Source: Dichomitus squalens LYAD-421 SS1
Taxonomy: Eukaryota; Basidiomycota; Agaricomycetes; Polyporales; Polyporaceae
Assembly: GCF_000275845.1 (NCBI RefSeq)
Contig: NW_006766929.1
Coordinates: forward strand, 145,323-209,322
Length of the DNA stretch: 64,000 nucleotides
Direction: 5' to 3'
Part shown: piece by piece, positions 42,298 through 57,662 of the stretch
Layout: the number at the start of each line of letters is the position of its first letter
Numbering within the stretch: position 1 is the stretch's first letter
Made by a program: the position numbers and the translations under genes
Notes under the pieces: model-generated
Databases searched by the model: none
What the model saw: the letters and a program-made list of their open reading frames with translations, nothing else
Told to the model about the DNA's origin: nothing

Positions 42298-43108
42298 ACT
42301 ATGGAGCCTTCACAAGATTTACCCTAGGGAAGATATCGTTGACGTCAATGGAGCAGAGCTGAGCAAAATATTCATCTACGAACGGACGAATGTGGTCGTT
42401 GAGGCGAATGGACCGGCGGGATAGCGAGGTAGAGGGGAAGGACGACGAGAGGGGGACGCGCAAGAGGTTGTCTAGATGCGGTAGCACGTATGGCATTGTG
42501 GGACGACCTTTAGAGGGTTCACGAGCAAGGCAGCTTCCCTACACGAGGTTGTTGCAGTCAGAACTTCGCTTATCATGGGACTCACTTTGCTACATCGGTC
42601 GCATAAATGATGAGAGCCAACGCCCGCTCTGATCTTCCTTGATTGGCGTACGCACGGATTGAATTGACCTTGGGAACAAATTTGACCTGCTGGCAAGAAC
42701 TGTTCCCAGAGACGCAAACAAAGAAGATAAGAGTAATCTGAGACGCCTCAGCAGACAGGTCTACCTTCGGCGTTGGATCAGACATGTAGTCGAGAAAAAA
42801 ACATACGGCTCACAACAGCAACGATGTCGTCATGTTATGGTCGGTCTCGAGTCGGAGCAGGGTTCATAGTTGGGAGACTTCAACCGTACCCATCCACAGG
42901 GCGTCAGAGTTACCTTTATGGGACTAGCAGCAGGACAGGCAATTCGGCTGGTCGCCTACGATAGACGCCTTGAAGAAACTGGTGACCTTATGAATACATT
43001 CAAGGCGCTGCAAGAATAGGGCCTCGGGAAGTACGATATTAGCGCATATTCGACATGCAGGCGCAACCGCGGGCACAATTGATGGAGTCAAACACGAGAC
43101 GTGTTGCG
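42298..43108. other. Upstream of HET F; possible small minus-strand exons
   Basis: A minus-strand frame starting at an ATG at 42785 (MSDPTPKVDLSAEASQI) runs to 42582 and is followed by a usable donor and acceptor. A further frame at 42496-42299 (LNDHIRPFVDEYFAQL) ends two bases before the HET F start. Both look more protein-like than random but I could not join them in phase or assign a family, so no gene is called. The remainder is the 3' flank of the dehydrogenase gene. Confidence 0.3.
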
Positions 43109-44329
43109 TCAGAGCTTCGATCCGATAGTGCCCATCCTGACCACACTGCCGCCGTCTACAGCAATCGTCGCGCCGTTGATGAACGACCCCGCCCTGCTCG
43201 CAAGGAACACAGACGCGCCCGCGACGTCTTCCGGCGAGCCGATCCGCCCGAGCGGGATACTCGCCCGGATGATCTCGCCCTGCTCCCGCAACGTCTGCGC
43301 CATCACTGCCGACGAGCACCGCGTCAGGTGAATGCAACTCAGAGGGAGAGAGGGGGGAAAGACACACTTTTGCTTTGGAAGGGCCCGCACGCGAGCGTGT
43401 TGCTCGTGATGCCCTCGTGCCCGAGCCGGCCGGCCAGGTTCCGGCTGAGGTGGTGCAGCGCGGCTTTGCTCGCCGAGTACGCGTACGTCTCGTGGTTGGG
43501 CACGACCAGGCCCTCGACCGAGCCGATCTGCGAGAGAGGAGTGTGAGGGGAGTATCTCGAGATCTAGATGTGATCGGGGATAGGCCACATACGTTGATGA
43601 TCCGCGCGGGGTCGCGCCACGCGCCATTCTCCTGCCCACCTTGCTCAGCCGCGGCGCGCAGGAGAGGGAGGAGCTTCTGGGTAAGGTTGAAGACGCGTTG
43701 CAGGTTCAGGGTGAGGAGCTTCGTCCACGCAGAGTCCTACCGAACGACGGGGCGGGTGTCAGCTGCGCGCTCAGTCGAGTACGAGAGGAGATGCCGACGG
43801 GAGGGAGAGACGCACGGGGTAGTCGTCGATGGTCTCGCCCCACGCCGCGCCCGCATTGTTCACGAGGACATGCAGCGCCTTCTCCCTCTTGCTGAGCTCC
43901 GCGACGAGGTAGTCGACTTGCTCGAGCTTCTGCATGTCGGCAGGAATTGAAACGCACTGGCCGGGACCGAGCTCGTTCAACTCCTTCTCGGTCGCAGCGC
44001 AGTCTTTCGCAGATCGCGAGGAGATGTAGACCTAATACAGGTCGCGGGTAAGCACCACATCATAGGAGTTGGCCGTTGTGCCTCGCATTTGAACGAATGC
44101 AGAAGGCACGGAGAGGACGACGTACCTTTGCGCCATTCCTAACAAACCCTGTCGCGATCTAGTGGTCAAAAAGCAAGCGGCACAGTGAGTAAGAAAAGGC
44201 GACATCCAGCTCCTGGCCCTGAAATGCTATGACGACACGCACCATCTTGCCGATTCCACGGCTTCCTCCTGTGACAAGCACAACCTTGCCCGTGACACCG
44301 AACAAATTGTTCACTTGGAATGACGCCAT
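43109..44329 (-). CDS. Short-chain dehydrogenase/reductase
   Basis: Complement exons 44329-44243, 44158-44126, 44031-43816, 43736-43593, 43527-43368 and 43305-43109; 278 codons, all phases consistent. Classical SDR: cofactor loop VLVTGGSRGIGK (TGxxxGxG), NNAG at HVLVNNAGAAWGE, catalytic Ser in INIGSVEG and the YxxxK pair in YAYSASKAALHHL, with C-terminal GRIGSPEDVAGASVFLAS and GATIAVDGG. The sequence around NAGAAWGETIDDYP and NLQRVFNLTQKLLP is like NADP-dependent 3-oxoacyl-reductases of the RhlG type; the substrate is not known. The Arg in GGSRG favours NADP(H). The gene lies tail-to-head with a Zn2Cys6 regulator on the same strand. Confidence 0.9.
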
Positions 44330-44977
44330 GCTAGCCTTGAGCAAGACCAAGAAGATATGGGAGGAGAAGACCAGAGGGGTGCACTAGGATGTCTGGGGGA
44401 ACTCGGAGAGCATGATGGCCGGCAGTTGCAACTTATGTGCGGGGTGCGGGGAGGGCGGCGTCTGAGATCTTCCGTCTGGGGTAGCGTCCGGCCCGGGTCC
44501 CATGTATTGCCGGAGCACTGAGGCTGGGCATAACGCAGCGCCAGAGGGGCGTCAGGCAGTAAAGCGTTCGCTTCGTTTGCTCAAAAATATAGCAGCTAAC
44601 AAGGCGAAGCAAACTTATACACGGGCGGTGGGTGCACCTCTGAGTAGGTGCTTCCTCATCCGATATCTAAGGGTTCACGTAGTACGTGGTGCGAAGACCT
44701 GAGTTCCAGATTAGCGATAGCCGATCATTTAGACCGATCGCTACATTCTAGCGGAAGTCGGAGAGGTGCCCGTCGCGCTGCTTTAGACTCAGTCATTCCG
44801 GCCAACGACCGATTGGATGCACGATGGGACTTGATTGAGGTCAGATACCAAGGACTCGGCCCCAAAGAACAGTGCCAATTTATCATAACCTATGAGAGCG
44901 TAGCCCTAGGATCATGCGTTGGGAACGAACATGTCCTACGCTCAGATTGTTTACGTCGAGGCCTATACAGGTCGCTG
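44330..44977. other. Intergenic, dehydrogenase promoter
   Basis: Upstream region of the dehydrogenase gene and 3' flank of the regulator gene. Short frames only. Confidence 0.45.
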
Positions 44978-47900
44978 TTAGGAAGGATTGTCGAATCGCG
45001 TGGGTAGAACAATAGGTATCGCCCGATCTGGCAGAGCCACGCCAGCAGACATACAAGAGCGAACAAGCCAGTTGCGGAGTTCTTGGTACTCAATGCGCTG
45101 GCCTGAAAATTTGTTATAAGTGGGGTCTGCAGGCGGCACGTAGCGCGAAAGCCGTAGGGACGTGACGTACTGGGTGAAGGCCATATCATCATCATGAACT
45201 CGACGCATGGCGCAAATGCCTTGGCGACCGTCAATGCGACTAGCAGCGTCGGATCCGCCTCCCAGAGCGACAGAGCTCTGTTCCAGACATCTTAGGTATC
45301 GGCCTCTCATGAAGTAGAGGACATACATACCGAGTCATCTGGGACATGTACCAGTACATCATGAAGCATCGTCGGGTGTAATTATTCGACGAAGGAGCGC
45401 AGTCTTTCATTGATTGCATGACATGCTGTGCGCTTCCGAGGGCGTGGTTCACTATGTCTCAGTGTGAGTACTGACACAAGAGTCGAATCTACTCGGTAGA
45501 CTCACTCCAACGTTCGGCTTTCTCTCTGTAGAAATACAGGCCTGAGGCGCTGATTGAATTTGGAGCCATCGTCAGGAACCTACCACGGGACGAAAGCAAA
45601 ATAGTCACTGACATTTTCGCCTCAGGGATATACTTCCTGAACTCATGCGAGACGACCATCCGCGTGCTACGAGCCCCAGACTACATCAGCCCCTCAACTC
45701 GTGCATCCAGCAGTACGGCAAGACTGACTTGAAGAGCATCTCAAGGAGCTGCGTCTTGAACCCCGACCCCGGGGTACATGAATGTCGACCAATACACTCC
45801 TCCACGTGATCGAGTTCGAGCCACGCGCTCATCGCGTACGCCGCGCGGTCCGAACTCGACAAACTCGGGTCTCCGCGCTGGCGCATGGCGCTGTGCCAGA
45901 GGAACTGCACGCGCATGTACAGCGCCCACACTGACTCTTTCGAGAACGGCAACGCGGTCGTCCCCGGGGGGACCAGGCTCTCCCCAGGGAACAGGAGCGC
46001 ATACTACAAATCCGGCAAGACGCTCAGTACGACCGAGACACGTCAAACGCAACGCGCAACACACTCACGTTCGCCGCATCCTGGATCCACAGATGCTTGG
46101 GGGCCTGGTCCGTCCCCGCCGCCGCGTGCGAGCTGTATGTGATGGCCAATGTGATGGCTGACCAGACGAGCCGCCTGCACTCCTCCTTCTGCATCTCGCC
46201 CTCGCCCGCGCTCTCCGGCCACATCGGCATGCATGTCCAGGCGGGCGTTAGGGTGGCGGATATCGGCCAGGTGGTACCCAGAGAGTAAGAAGAGCACCCG
46301 CAACCCCGTTGTGCCTCGTTTGCCATGGGCGTTTGGGGAGGTAGGGGAGAGTAGTCTGAGGTAACCTCATGTAAAGCACGAGGAGTGGATGTAGGAATCC
46401 CATGTTCGAATGTCGCCGGAGGAGCAGTGAAACTGTTCGGAAGATCACTCGTGGAGACGACAACCGGGACCTGTCCTGGCAAAAACACGGAGGTGCGTGG
46501 ATCCATCACGTCCAGAATGGTCAGCGACAAACTTCGAATCAACGAGTCAAGCATGTCGAACGCAGATCGACCGCGCGCCGCGGTATTTGCAGGGTGTCCT
46601 TGGAGCTCGAACATTGCGAATAGCTGTGCACGTACCGCGGAGACACTACAGTCAGCGATCAGGGGTTTGCGCGCAGAACATAGTCAGAGCCGCACCCATG
46701 CTGCCTGCACGAGTCCGAGGTCAATCCACCCCGCAGTCAAACTCGCGTCGAACATCGCATGTGCGCGGTCGAGCAGCTGCAATGCCTTCTCTCGACCCTT
46801 GGCACCCATCTCGAGCTCCGAGCTCTGGAAGAAAGTCGACATCGCCAGGGCGCCGTAAATGAGGCTCGGTTGCACCGCCTGTCGATGAATTGGGTGTCGC
46901 AGGCTTGCGAAGAAGCGGGGGATGTTTACGAAGGATAGCCAATGCAAGGAAGTCTTGAATAGGGATCGTAGATCCGCAAAGATGGCCTGCATCGCGCTGT
47001 CGCGGATATCCGCTGTTATGACGCTGCCTGCTGGCACACCGGAGTGGTGCGTGAGGAGCGCATCCCACCAGGTCTCGCGGATGAACCGTACTCCAGGCGG
47101 TGTCCAGACTGATGTGTACCCCTGCGACTTGTCGAGCTCTTCCTCCTCCATTCGCCCCGTTATTACTTGGGTTGAGGCAGACTGTCCTCGGTGTACCGCC
47201 GGGGGGCGGGATGTATCCTGGACGAGTAATGCTACGGGTGTTCGAGCGGAGACCGTAGAGGTCTCCTGAGTAGCATCCCGAGCAGGTTGTGCATTGACGG
47301 CTCTCTTCTCTTTTCGTGGCCCTTTCCCCTCGCCCTCAAATCTGGAACGAGTCGTACGCGTCTTCTTCAGCTCGAAGGCTGCTGCGAGACGCGAGCCGGG
47401 AGCGCGATCCCTCCCGCGTCTTCGAGGGGCGGCATCATACGAGCACGGTCCCGCTGCAGGGTAGGAGCGCTTCAAGCAGTTGTTGCATTCCGGTTTCACG
47501 CCGTCGCAGCGACGTTTGCGCTTGCGACTAGAGAGATGGATTGAAACGGAAGAGAGAAGAGGAAGTAAGGCATCAGTATCAGTCAAGTCCATTTGCTTCT
47601 GACCTGACACGACGGGAAAAGCGCCTGTTCTCGGAATAGGAAACAGTGTTTAAACAGGTCTGACGAGTTGATGTCCCGCGAGTGTGCCCTGGGTGTTCGA
47701 GGGAACGGAGAACGATACGTTTCCTGGCTGGATTCCGAACACAATCAACAGGCTACATGTGACCAGATTTGCAGCAAAAGTTCATGGCAACAGGCGGGAG
47801 CGTGGCAAAGCAAGAATATTTCCGAATGAGAGTGGCACAGTGTTTCAAAGACTGGGTATGTTCAAAGAAATATGATGTTCCCTCAGGAGTCTCGGAGGAG

Positions 47901-48500
47901 GGAAACTTGTTAGAGCACCCCGGCGTCTCACGTTCAAGTTCCAATGCTTCGGAACTCTTCGAGAACGTTATGTGTCTTTGCAGTCTCTTTGAGCGTTTCT
48001 GGTCTTCGGGAACACCACGCCACTCTACTGTAATACAGAAATATTCGTACTTTGTCAAGTTTTCGGCCTGTATCCGTAAAAGTTCCCCCTCTCTTGATAC
48101 ACAGACCCTCTTTCCTGATCCTAGGAAACATTTTGTTCCCCACTCCCCCGAACACCGAGGGAACATTCGCGGAACATCAGCCTCTCAGACGTGTTTTTTT
48201 TCACGCCGTTTCCCTACTCGAGACACAGGCGTCTCGTCGATCGTGTGGCCAGACTTGAGAGGACATGTGGTTGGAGACTCACCACTGTACGCAGGCCAGG
48301 CAGACACGCGCGCGAGGCCTTCCTTCAGCTGTCAAGGCCTGGTCAGCCGATAGCTGCACCTTGCCTTTCTTGCCAGTGGAGTCAGGAGAGACCGTTGGAC
48401 TAGAGGAAGACGACTCTGCCCGACCGCTAGGACTTGCCGAAGCGAGGACGGGGGAACCTGAACCGGCGGGGACAAGAAAGTAAGGTGCCTCGGCAGACAT
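44978..48500 (-). CDS. Zn(II)2Cys6 transcription factor
   Basis: Eight complement exons: 48500-48283, 47527-46696, 46623-46069, 46003-45725, 45680-45506, 45451-45331, 45277-45171 and 45102-44978; 803 codons. The zinc cluster is split by intron 1: exon 1 ends ARVCLACVQ plus two bases of Cys, exon 2 goes on RKRKRRCDGVKPECNNCLK, giving C-x2-C-x6-C-x6-C-x2-C and a final Cys in AGPCSYD. A central fungal transcription-factor domain follows, with LLTHHSG, SLIYGALAMSTFFQSSELE, a WLELD block in exon 4, and exons 6-7 joining at MSQMTR/ALSLWEADPTLLVAL, a block typical of basidiomycete regulators. The 44-nt fourth intron (45681-45724) is the least certain join. Intron 1 is 755 nt, far beyond the 44-72 nt of the others, because of an inserted inverted-repeat element. 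It probably binds DNA in the nucleus and may control the neighbouring dehydrogenase and transporter genes; that link is inference. Confidence 0.8.
47621..48232. mobile_element. Inverted-repeat element inside intron 1 of the regulator gene
   Basis: The two ends, 47621-47734 and 48119-48232, are imperfect inverted copies of about 114 bp. The left core ATGTCCCGCGAGTGTGCCCT pairs with ATGTTCCGCGAATGTTCCCT on the right, and GGTGTTCGAGGGAA with GGTGTTCGGGGGAG. The outer part GCGCCTGT..CTCG..TAGG also matches. By eye the arms are about 75-80% alike. About 385 bp lie between them without a transposase-like frame. Target-site duplications were not identified. It resembles a non-autonomous MITE or foldback element. 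Confidence 0.7.
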
Positions 48501-49451
48501 CAGAGGGGTAGAAGGACATATGAGCAAAATGAAATGAGGCTGGCAAGAGAGACGAGTGCGTTACACGACATGGAGTAGAGCACCGCCAACAGGAGAAACG
48601 TATCTGCGCAGGTTGTCGCTGTCAATGGCGATCCCGGCGTTGCCGTAATCTCACGGCGTCTGTAGACTGTAGCTGGCTCTTGTCCATCTCGTTTGGACCA
48701 AGTTGGTGTCGATCGACACTATGTACAACTATTTCACTGCTAAAATTTTCATCCTTCCCTCAATCCATCCGTCCGAGAGGCTCTCCTTCATGTCACGCGT
48801 GGGTCTGTATCATCTCCACGGATAAGAATACACCTTGCGGTATGAGATCGAACAGCTGGATGCGAGTCGACCGTGGGTCCACAGCTCCTCAACGGAGTCG
48901 GCTTGTTAGACCTCAGATTGCTCGTAGGTCCTGTACCGCTTCAGCAACCTCACCTATATCTACGCAACTCCAGATTGGATAGTGTATTTAGCTACGGAAA
49001 CGCTCCAAAGCGCAGTAAACAGCGCAACACGATCGCGAGTGCTGATTGTGCCGTACGTTGACCGTATGTTGCATGGCAAGAATTTCAAGGGAATCCTCTG
49101 GTTGCTTCGATGCTGGCGAGCGAGCGACGCCCACTCATGGACCATAGGACAGATTCATCGTTTGCTTAGTGAAGTCTGGGCTGCGACTCCTCCTGCAGAA
49201 CATGACTGAGCTTTTTGCGAAACTGAAGTGCGACACGCTATGCGACCGGTAGTTTACTTATTCAGGTAATGGTATAAGAGGGATGGAGGCAGTTGGATGA
49301 CCAAGAAGGGAGTGGGAGACGGCCTGCCGAGCCGGAGCGCGCGTCCAAGCAGCTTTTCTCGACCACTATTTCAGAACCATGCTCCCATACATCATGGCAT
49401 CCACTACCGGCATTTCTCCCAGCTTCCCGTCCTCTCTGTCTGCCCACCACT
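48501..49451. other. Divergent promoter of regulator and transporter genes
   Basis: About 950 bp between the divergent start codons. GTATAAG near 49272 is a weak TATA candidate for the transporter. No palindromic CGG motif for a zinc-cluster factor was picked out with confidence. Confidence 0.4.
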
Positions 49452-51444
49452 ATGGTCTCTGGCACGGCCGCCAAGACGCACCTGAATAGTAGAAGAGAAT
49501 CCGCGGCCCCGTCGACCACAGAGACGCTCTCCGCTCCGACAACACCAGTAGTCGGCTCGAAGGAGAAGGATGCCTCAAATCACACCGCTGCGGATGAGGA
49601 GTGGAAGGACTTTGGGTTCCTGCCAATACCAATACGCGTACGCTATGACCCTGAAAGCCCAGCACATTTCGGGCTGTTGATGAATGTAATATTTGGGATT
49701 GCGAGCACGTTCAGTACGTAGTCTGTCTTCCACGCTCAATTGCCTGAGCTGACGAGCAGACAGTCGTCAGCAATCTATATTACTGCCAACCTCTTCTCAG
49801 TGAGTGTCCTTGACCTCCTTCGGATGTTCGGTTCGCGTCCGTCTAGAATAGCCTTTGCGCTCTCAATCTCGCCCCGGCACTCGGCTCAAAGCAACGACTG
49901 ACATACACTTACAGTCCAATTCTCAATATCGTTCGGAGTAACATATTCTGAAGTAGCAAACATACCCACGCTAGTACAAGCCGGGTGAGTCCAGCAGCCT
50001 TCCACTCTGGCGTGAAGCGTCTGATGTACGACCCGTTCAGATACGCTATCGGTCTACTATTCATCACCCCTCTTGGGGACCTCGTCAGGAGAAGACCGCT
50101 GATTATGATCCTCACATTCATCACTGCGAGTCTCCCGATTGGTCTCGCAATCACGAAGAGCCTTGTCGCCTTCGAGATTCTCTCATTTTTCGTCGGCGTG
50201 TGCTCCGTTGTCCCGCAAATCCTCATGCCACTCGCGGCCGACCTAGCTCCGCCAGAACGCCGCGCCTCCGCACTTTCAATCGTCCTCTCAGGTCTCCTCC
50301 TAGGTGTTCTGGTTGCGCGAGTGCTCGCGGGCGTCGTCGCGCAATTTGTCACCTGGCGCGTCGTTTACTATATCGCGATCGGCGTGCAGTACGGCATTCT
50401 ACTGGTGCTGTACTGGATGCTGCCCGACTACCCCGCAAAGAACAAGGGAGCGACCTACTTCGGGATCTTGTACAGCATGGCGAAGTTCGCGGTCACCGAA
50501 CCGCTGCTCGTGCAGGCCATACTGATCAGCATCCCGTCGAGCGCGACCTTCACGAACTGGTGGGTTACCCTCACCTTCCTCCTCGGCGGTCCCCCGTACA
50601 ACTACTCGACGTGAGTGTTCGCCCCTCTAATGCGCGGAGTATCGATCACACTCACTCATCATGCACTTTTGCGTTAGGGTGGTGATTGGCCTCTTCGGCG
50701 TAGTAGGCATCGTCGGTGTCGCGATGGCGCCCCTCATCGGGCGCACGATCGACGGGCTCGTTCCCTGGTCTGCGACGCTCTTCGCGATGATCATGCTCCT
50801 CATCACATTCTCGATCCAGACGGCCGCGGTCGGCCTGAACGTCGCCGTCGTCGTGATCGTGTGCATCGGGCTTGACGTCTTCCGGCAGACGCAGCAGGTG
50901 TCGCTCACGACCGCCGTGCTGGGCCTCGACGCGTCCGCGCGCTCGCGGCTCAACGCCGTCCTCATCCTCTCGGTACGCATCCCTGCCCCTCCGTCCCTTG
51001 TGCATGCGCGTGGAATACTGACGTACATATGCGCGCGTGTAGCTGTTCATCGGGCAAGTGATGGGCACGGCCGTCGGCTCGAAGGTGTTCACGGAGCACG
51101 GGTGGCGCCCCGACGCGTCGCTCAACCTCGCCTGGACGGGCTTCACGTTCTTCATCCTCTTCCTCCGCGGGCCGCACTGCCCGCGCTATACGTGGTTCGG
51201 CTGGCAGGGCGGCTTCGAGCTCCGCAAGAGCCATGTCCTCGCACGGCAGCAGGCCGAGCGAGAAGCGGCGGCGGCTGCGACGACGGAGAAGCAAAGTGCT
51301 GCGGCCGGAAATGGAGAGGTGGAAGGCGCCGTGGGCGAGGTCGTGGAGGAGGCGAGGGATGAGAAGGTTCGTGTGCGGTCAAGACATGAGGAAGATTGGC
51401 CAGAAAAGCCGGCGGGGGAGAAGGAGGGCGCGGATATGGTTTGA
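49452..51444 (+). CDS. Major facilitator superfamily transporter
   Basis: Six exons: 49452-49713, 49764-49799, 49915-49984, 50041-50610, 50678-50972 and 51043-51444; 544 codons. A hydrophilic N-terminus of about 75 residues is followed by roughly a dozen hydrophobic segments, for example GLLMNVIFGIAST, LLFITPLGDLVRRRPL (the MFS loop-2/3 signature region, DLVRRRP), IMILTFITASLPIGL, SIVLSGLLLGVLVARVLAGVV and VVIGLFGVVGIVGVAMAPLIG. The C-terminal tail of about 75 residues is charged and cytosolic (EREAAAAATTEKQS). The profile fits the bacterial-type drug/metabolite permease branch (YnfM/AraJ-like arrangement); the substrate is unknown. Start set at the first ATG of the frame; the small exons 2 and 3 are needed to keep NLYYCQPLL and VQAGYAIGL in register. 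Confidence 0.85.
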
Positions 51445-51862
51445 TGATCTCGGGTATCTCACCCGTTACGATCTGGCACGCATTCTCGGATATGATTAGA
51501 GTAGCATCCATTCACGTTCTATAGACTTGGCATAGACTCGACATGCGACATTCACATAAGATTCATGGACAGATGCGAGACAGCTGATGCGAGACAACCG
51601 TCATGAGCAAGGCACGATACAATCCGTTCTGCATGCCCGCCCATGTCAATTCGACGCTTCAGCTCGCCAGCGTCGCAATCGGTCTCTGATCCCTGTGTCA
51701 AGAGTAATGAGCAACCTTGTGGGCAACTTGGCTTGCTATGTGGATGAATGTGTCCCACACGATCCAGGCTTGCTGTCAGATTACCCGACTCATCGAAACC
51801 CGTACTTGGGCTTCCTGTCAACGTTCTTCGGCATTGACCAATACTTTTCCGCCTCCGGGATA
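51445..51862. other. Convergent spacer
   Basis: 3' ends of the transporter (plus) and the F-box-like gene (minus). Nothing else recognised. Confidence 0.45.
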
Positions 51863-53374
51863 TTACAACATGCCCGCATCTGAAACGCGCACAGTCTCTC
51901 CTCGTCCGAATGCAGGTACTCTACCGAGTCTACAAATGCGGACAACGAAGAGATCGAATGGGAGAACAGCGTATGACTCTCCTCGTCGTCGATTGCTTGT
52001 CGAGGAGTTGGTAGAAGAAGCGAGACAGGGGGTGACCTGCGTGAAGCGTGTAGCCGCCATAGAGACGAGGTCGGAAAAGGGGAAGGCATCGTAGGCTACG
52101 CTCATTTGCAAGCCAAGTACGCGGAGCTCGGGACATACAATCGGGTTGGTTCCGAGTCGGGTCAGCGTCACGCAGGTTTTTCCCAGCAGCGTGAGGGTCT
52201 TGTCCTCTTCTTGATAGCTTCGAGGTGACAGGAGCAGAAAGTCCTTGAGGTGGATGAAATGGGGGAGGATGTGAGATCCAAGGAGGGAACTTGCAAGCCG
52301 GTCCCTGAGGTAGAGGTGTAGAACCTGGATTTGGGAGTATGGGAGCGCCGTGTGCGATAGCCCTACCCATCTGACCCATTTGTAAACGCTTCCTGCGTTG
52401 ATCAGGAACCCAGATATCATTTGAGAATTGTCCTCCGTCTAGTTGACCAAGGCTAAATTCTGGAACAGAGGGAGCGGTGGGATGTGGAGCGACTCCGGGT
52501 TTACCCAGAGGTCGCATACTGTCCAGGAATCGTTGATGGAAAGCAGAGCACTTGGCGGCAAGGTCAGATGCTCTAGTAGATAGAAAGCAATCTCGATGTG
52601 GCATCCATTGAGTGTGAGGGATCGGATATATTTCAGGACCCCGGAAGGGAGCGGCTCTTCCGACAGCCACGTCAACGACGTCGATGGTGTCAGAGTCAAG
52701 TTGATATGCTCCAGCATCGGTGCGCCTATCATCAAGTTGAGGAGAGGCCCCAATGTGGATCCACTGATTTCGACAAGGGAGGAAGATATGAGAAGATGCG
52801 TTAGATGTGGGAAAGAGTCTGTGGGCAAGGAGATGAGTCGGGAACGTGCAGAATCGAGTGCGAGTGCCTTGAATTGCGCATTGGGGACGCTTCGCAGGAT
52901 CCCTTCAGTGATTTCTTCCCCACTGGCTTCTCCCTGCAGGGCTATCACTAGACATTCAATTTGTGGGGTAGGTAAGCTCAGTCGCGGAGCAATATCGTTG
53001 AGAGATGGCGAAGAGTTCCACTGGCCACACGTGACGTATAAGGCTCGGATGCGAGCACCGCAGTCGTTCAGCAGCCCAAGCTTCGGACCGACCCCTGGCT
53101 TGTCCACGGAAATGCGAAAGACAAGAGGTGGCCATGGAGAACGTCGCAGAAAGGTGTCCACTGAACACTGCGACTTGTCCAGGTCGATATGGCTCCAGAA
53201 TGCCGCGCATCCCCCCGCCGCCATATCGCGCCACAATCGACAAACGTGCATGAGGACGAAAATGGCCCGAGGGTCGAAGAATCTTCCAGAGCCAGAGAGA
53301 TATGAGAGTGAAGGTGGTCCACCGAGGAAAGTGATGACGTGCTTGTAAATCGTAGCAAGGAGCTCTGCGGGCAA
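51863..53374 (-). CDS. F-box/LRR-like protein, gene model incomplete
   Basis: The frame begins after an in-frame stop with VNRLPAELLATIYKHVI, the opening of a basidiomycete F-box (NxLPxELL), then VLMHVCRLWRDMAAGGCAAFW. There is no ATG in front of it and no acceptor that cleanly supplies one, so the first exon is missing or the gene is broken. LRR-like units follow: FPHLTHLLISSSLVEIS, APMLEHINLTLTPSTSLTWL, IRSLTLNGCHIEIAFYLLEHL. At 52439-52441 a TAG interrupts the frame after FQNLALVN, and the same frame continues with GLSHTALPYSQIQVLHLYL and PELRVLGLQMSVAY to 51863. A 123-nt intron (GTCAAC to ATCCAG, a multiple of three) would remove the TAG. F-box proteins recruit substrates to SCF ubiquitin ligases; here this is only a family inference. 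Confidence 0.6.
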
Positions 53375-53914
53375 CCGATTGACAGGAACCAGTCAACCAG
53401 CGTGTTAGAGTACAGGTGCACTTTCCGAAGCATCCCTTGCAACCGGTGGTCAACTGCTATAGTCTACATGATCGCTGATTTGAGTTTCACTGTTGACAGT
53501 TGTATTCTTGGCACTCCTACCTCGCTGCGACTGTGTCCAAGATGTGAAGTCAGTCGCCCACGAATTACGAGTCGAGAGTTGAGGGGTATCATGATCCTTA
53601 CCTGAGACCGCATAGATATCGTTCGAGCGATGATTCGAGCTCTGTTATCGACCGCGCGATAGAGAGAGACGTAGCTTTCCGGGGACTATGAGTGCAGTCG
53701 TCTGTGGTGGAAGCTAATTGGGCTGGATGCCACAGACGCAGCAGTAGGCACTGCGCAGTTGAACCTCAAATTGCCGCCGGCTTAGAGGTTCGTGACACAC
53801 TTACGTCACACCGCTCGTTGAGCAGTCCCTGTCTGGGCTTATTCGTATGAATGACACAAGCACAATCTACAGTAATACAAGAAGTTGAACAGGATTACAT
53901 GCATTTCCGCGAGG
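53375..53914. other. Upstream of F-box-like gene
   Basis: Should contain the missing 5' exon and promoter of the F-box-like gene and the 3' flank of the AFG2 gene. No exon could be joined in phase. Confidence 0.4.
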
Positions 53915-57166
<3,252 letters not shown>

Positions 57167-57620
57167 ACTCTCTATTCGCTGTGGAGTGTATCAGACAAAA
57201 GACCCAGTACGCATCGTAGACAGCATTTGGAACTGATATTCTCACCGAAGGGATCTGGCTAGCGGAGCCTATCGAGTTCCTGATGGGTGCTGATTTTTGT
57301 TCCGGGGAAGGATGGGAGCAGAATTGGGGCTTCGGTCAACATATACAAGCCGGGCTTACAGAGCCAAGTATTATCGTACATTCAGTCAGAAAATTGCTAG
57401 GAGCACTCCAGTTGCCGGAGAGGACCCACCGGAGGTCGATGGTCGTCGTGGCTCGAAGCAGAGCTGTTGAAGATCGGGCTAATTTGCGAATTTGGTAATG
57501 TAGACGCCTGAGTGGGGTAGCGTCATGGGCGCTCCTTGAGCCTGTACCCTTTGGTGCTACTCGGTGCTCGTACTCTCTTGCCACGCTCCTAGTAGCTGAT
57601 ACTATCGCCCTGGGGACACT
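57167..57620. other. Divergent promoter of AFG2 and GPI16
   Basis: About 0.5 kb between divergent essential-type genes. Frames here are short and antisense. A TATA element lies near the GPI16 side. Confidence 0.45.
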
Positions 57621-57628
57621 ATAAAAGC
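57621..57628 (+). promoter_or_regulatory. TATA box of GPI16 gene
   Basis: TATAAAAG 35-42 bp before the ATG at 57663, implying a very short leader. Confidence 0.6.
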
Positions 57629-57662
57629 TCAAAAAAGATACACGCCTATAGTTGATGACTTC

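Noticed and set aside
43101..43950. Plus-strand frames antisense to the dehydrogenase gene
   Set aside because: The minus strand gives a complete SDR with six in-phase exons; the plus frames have no motif.
47753..48166. 138-codon minus-strand frame within the regulator intron
   Set aside because: It lies inside the inverted-repeat element, includes one of its arms and shows no transposase or other domain.
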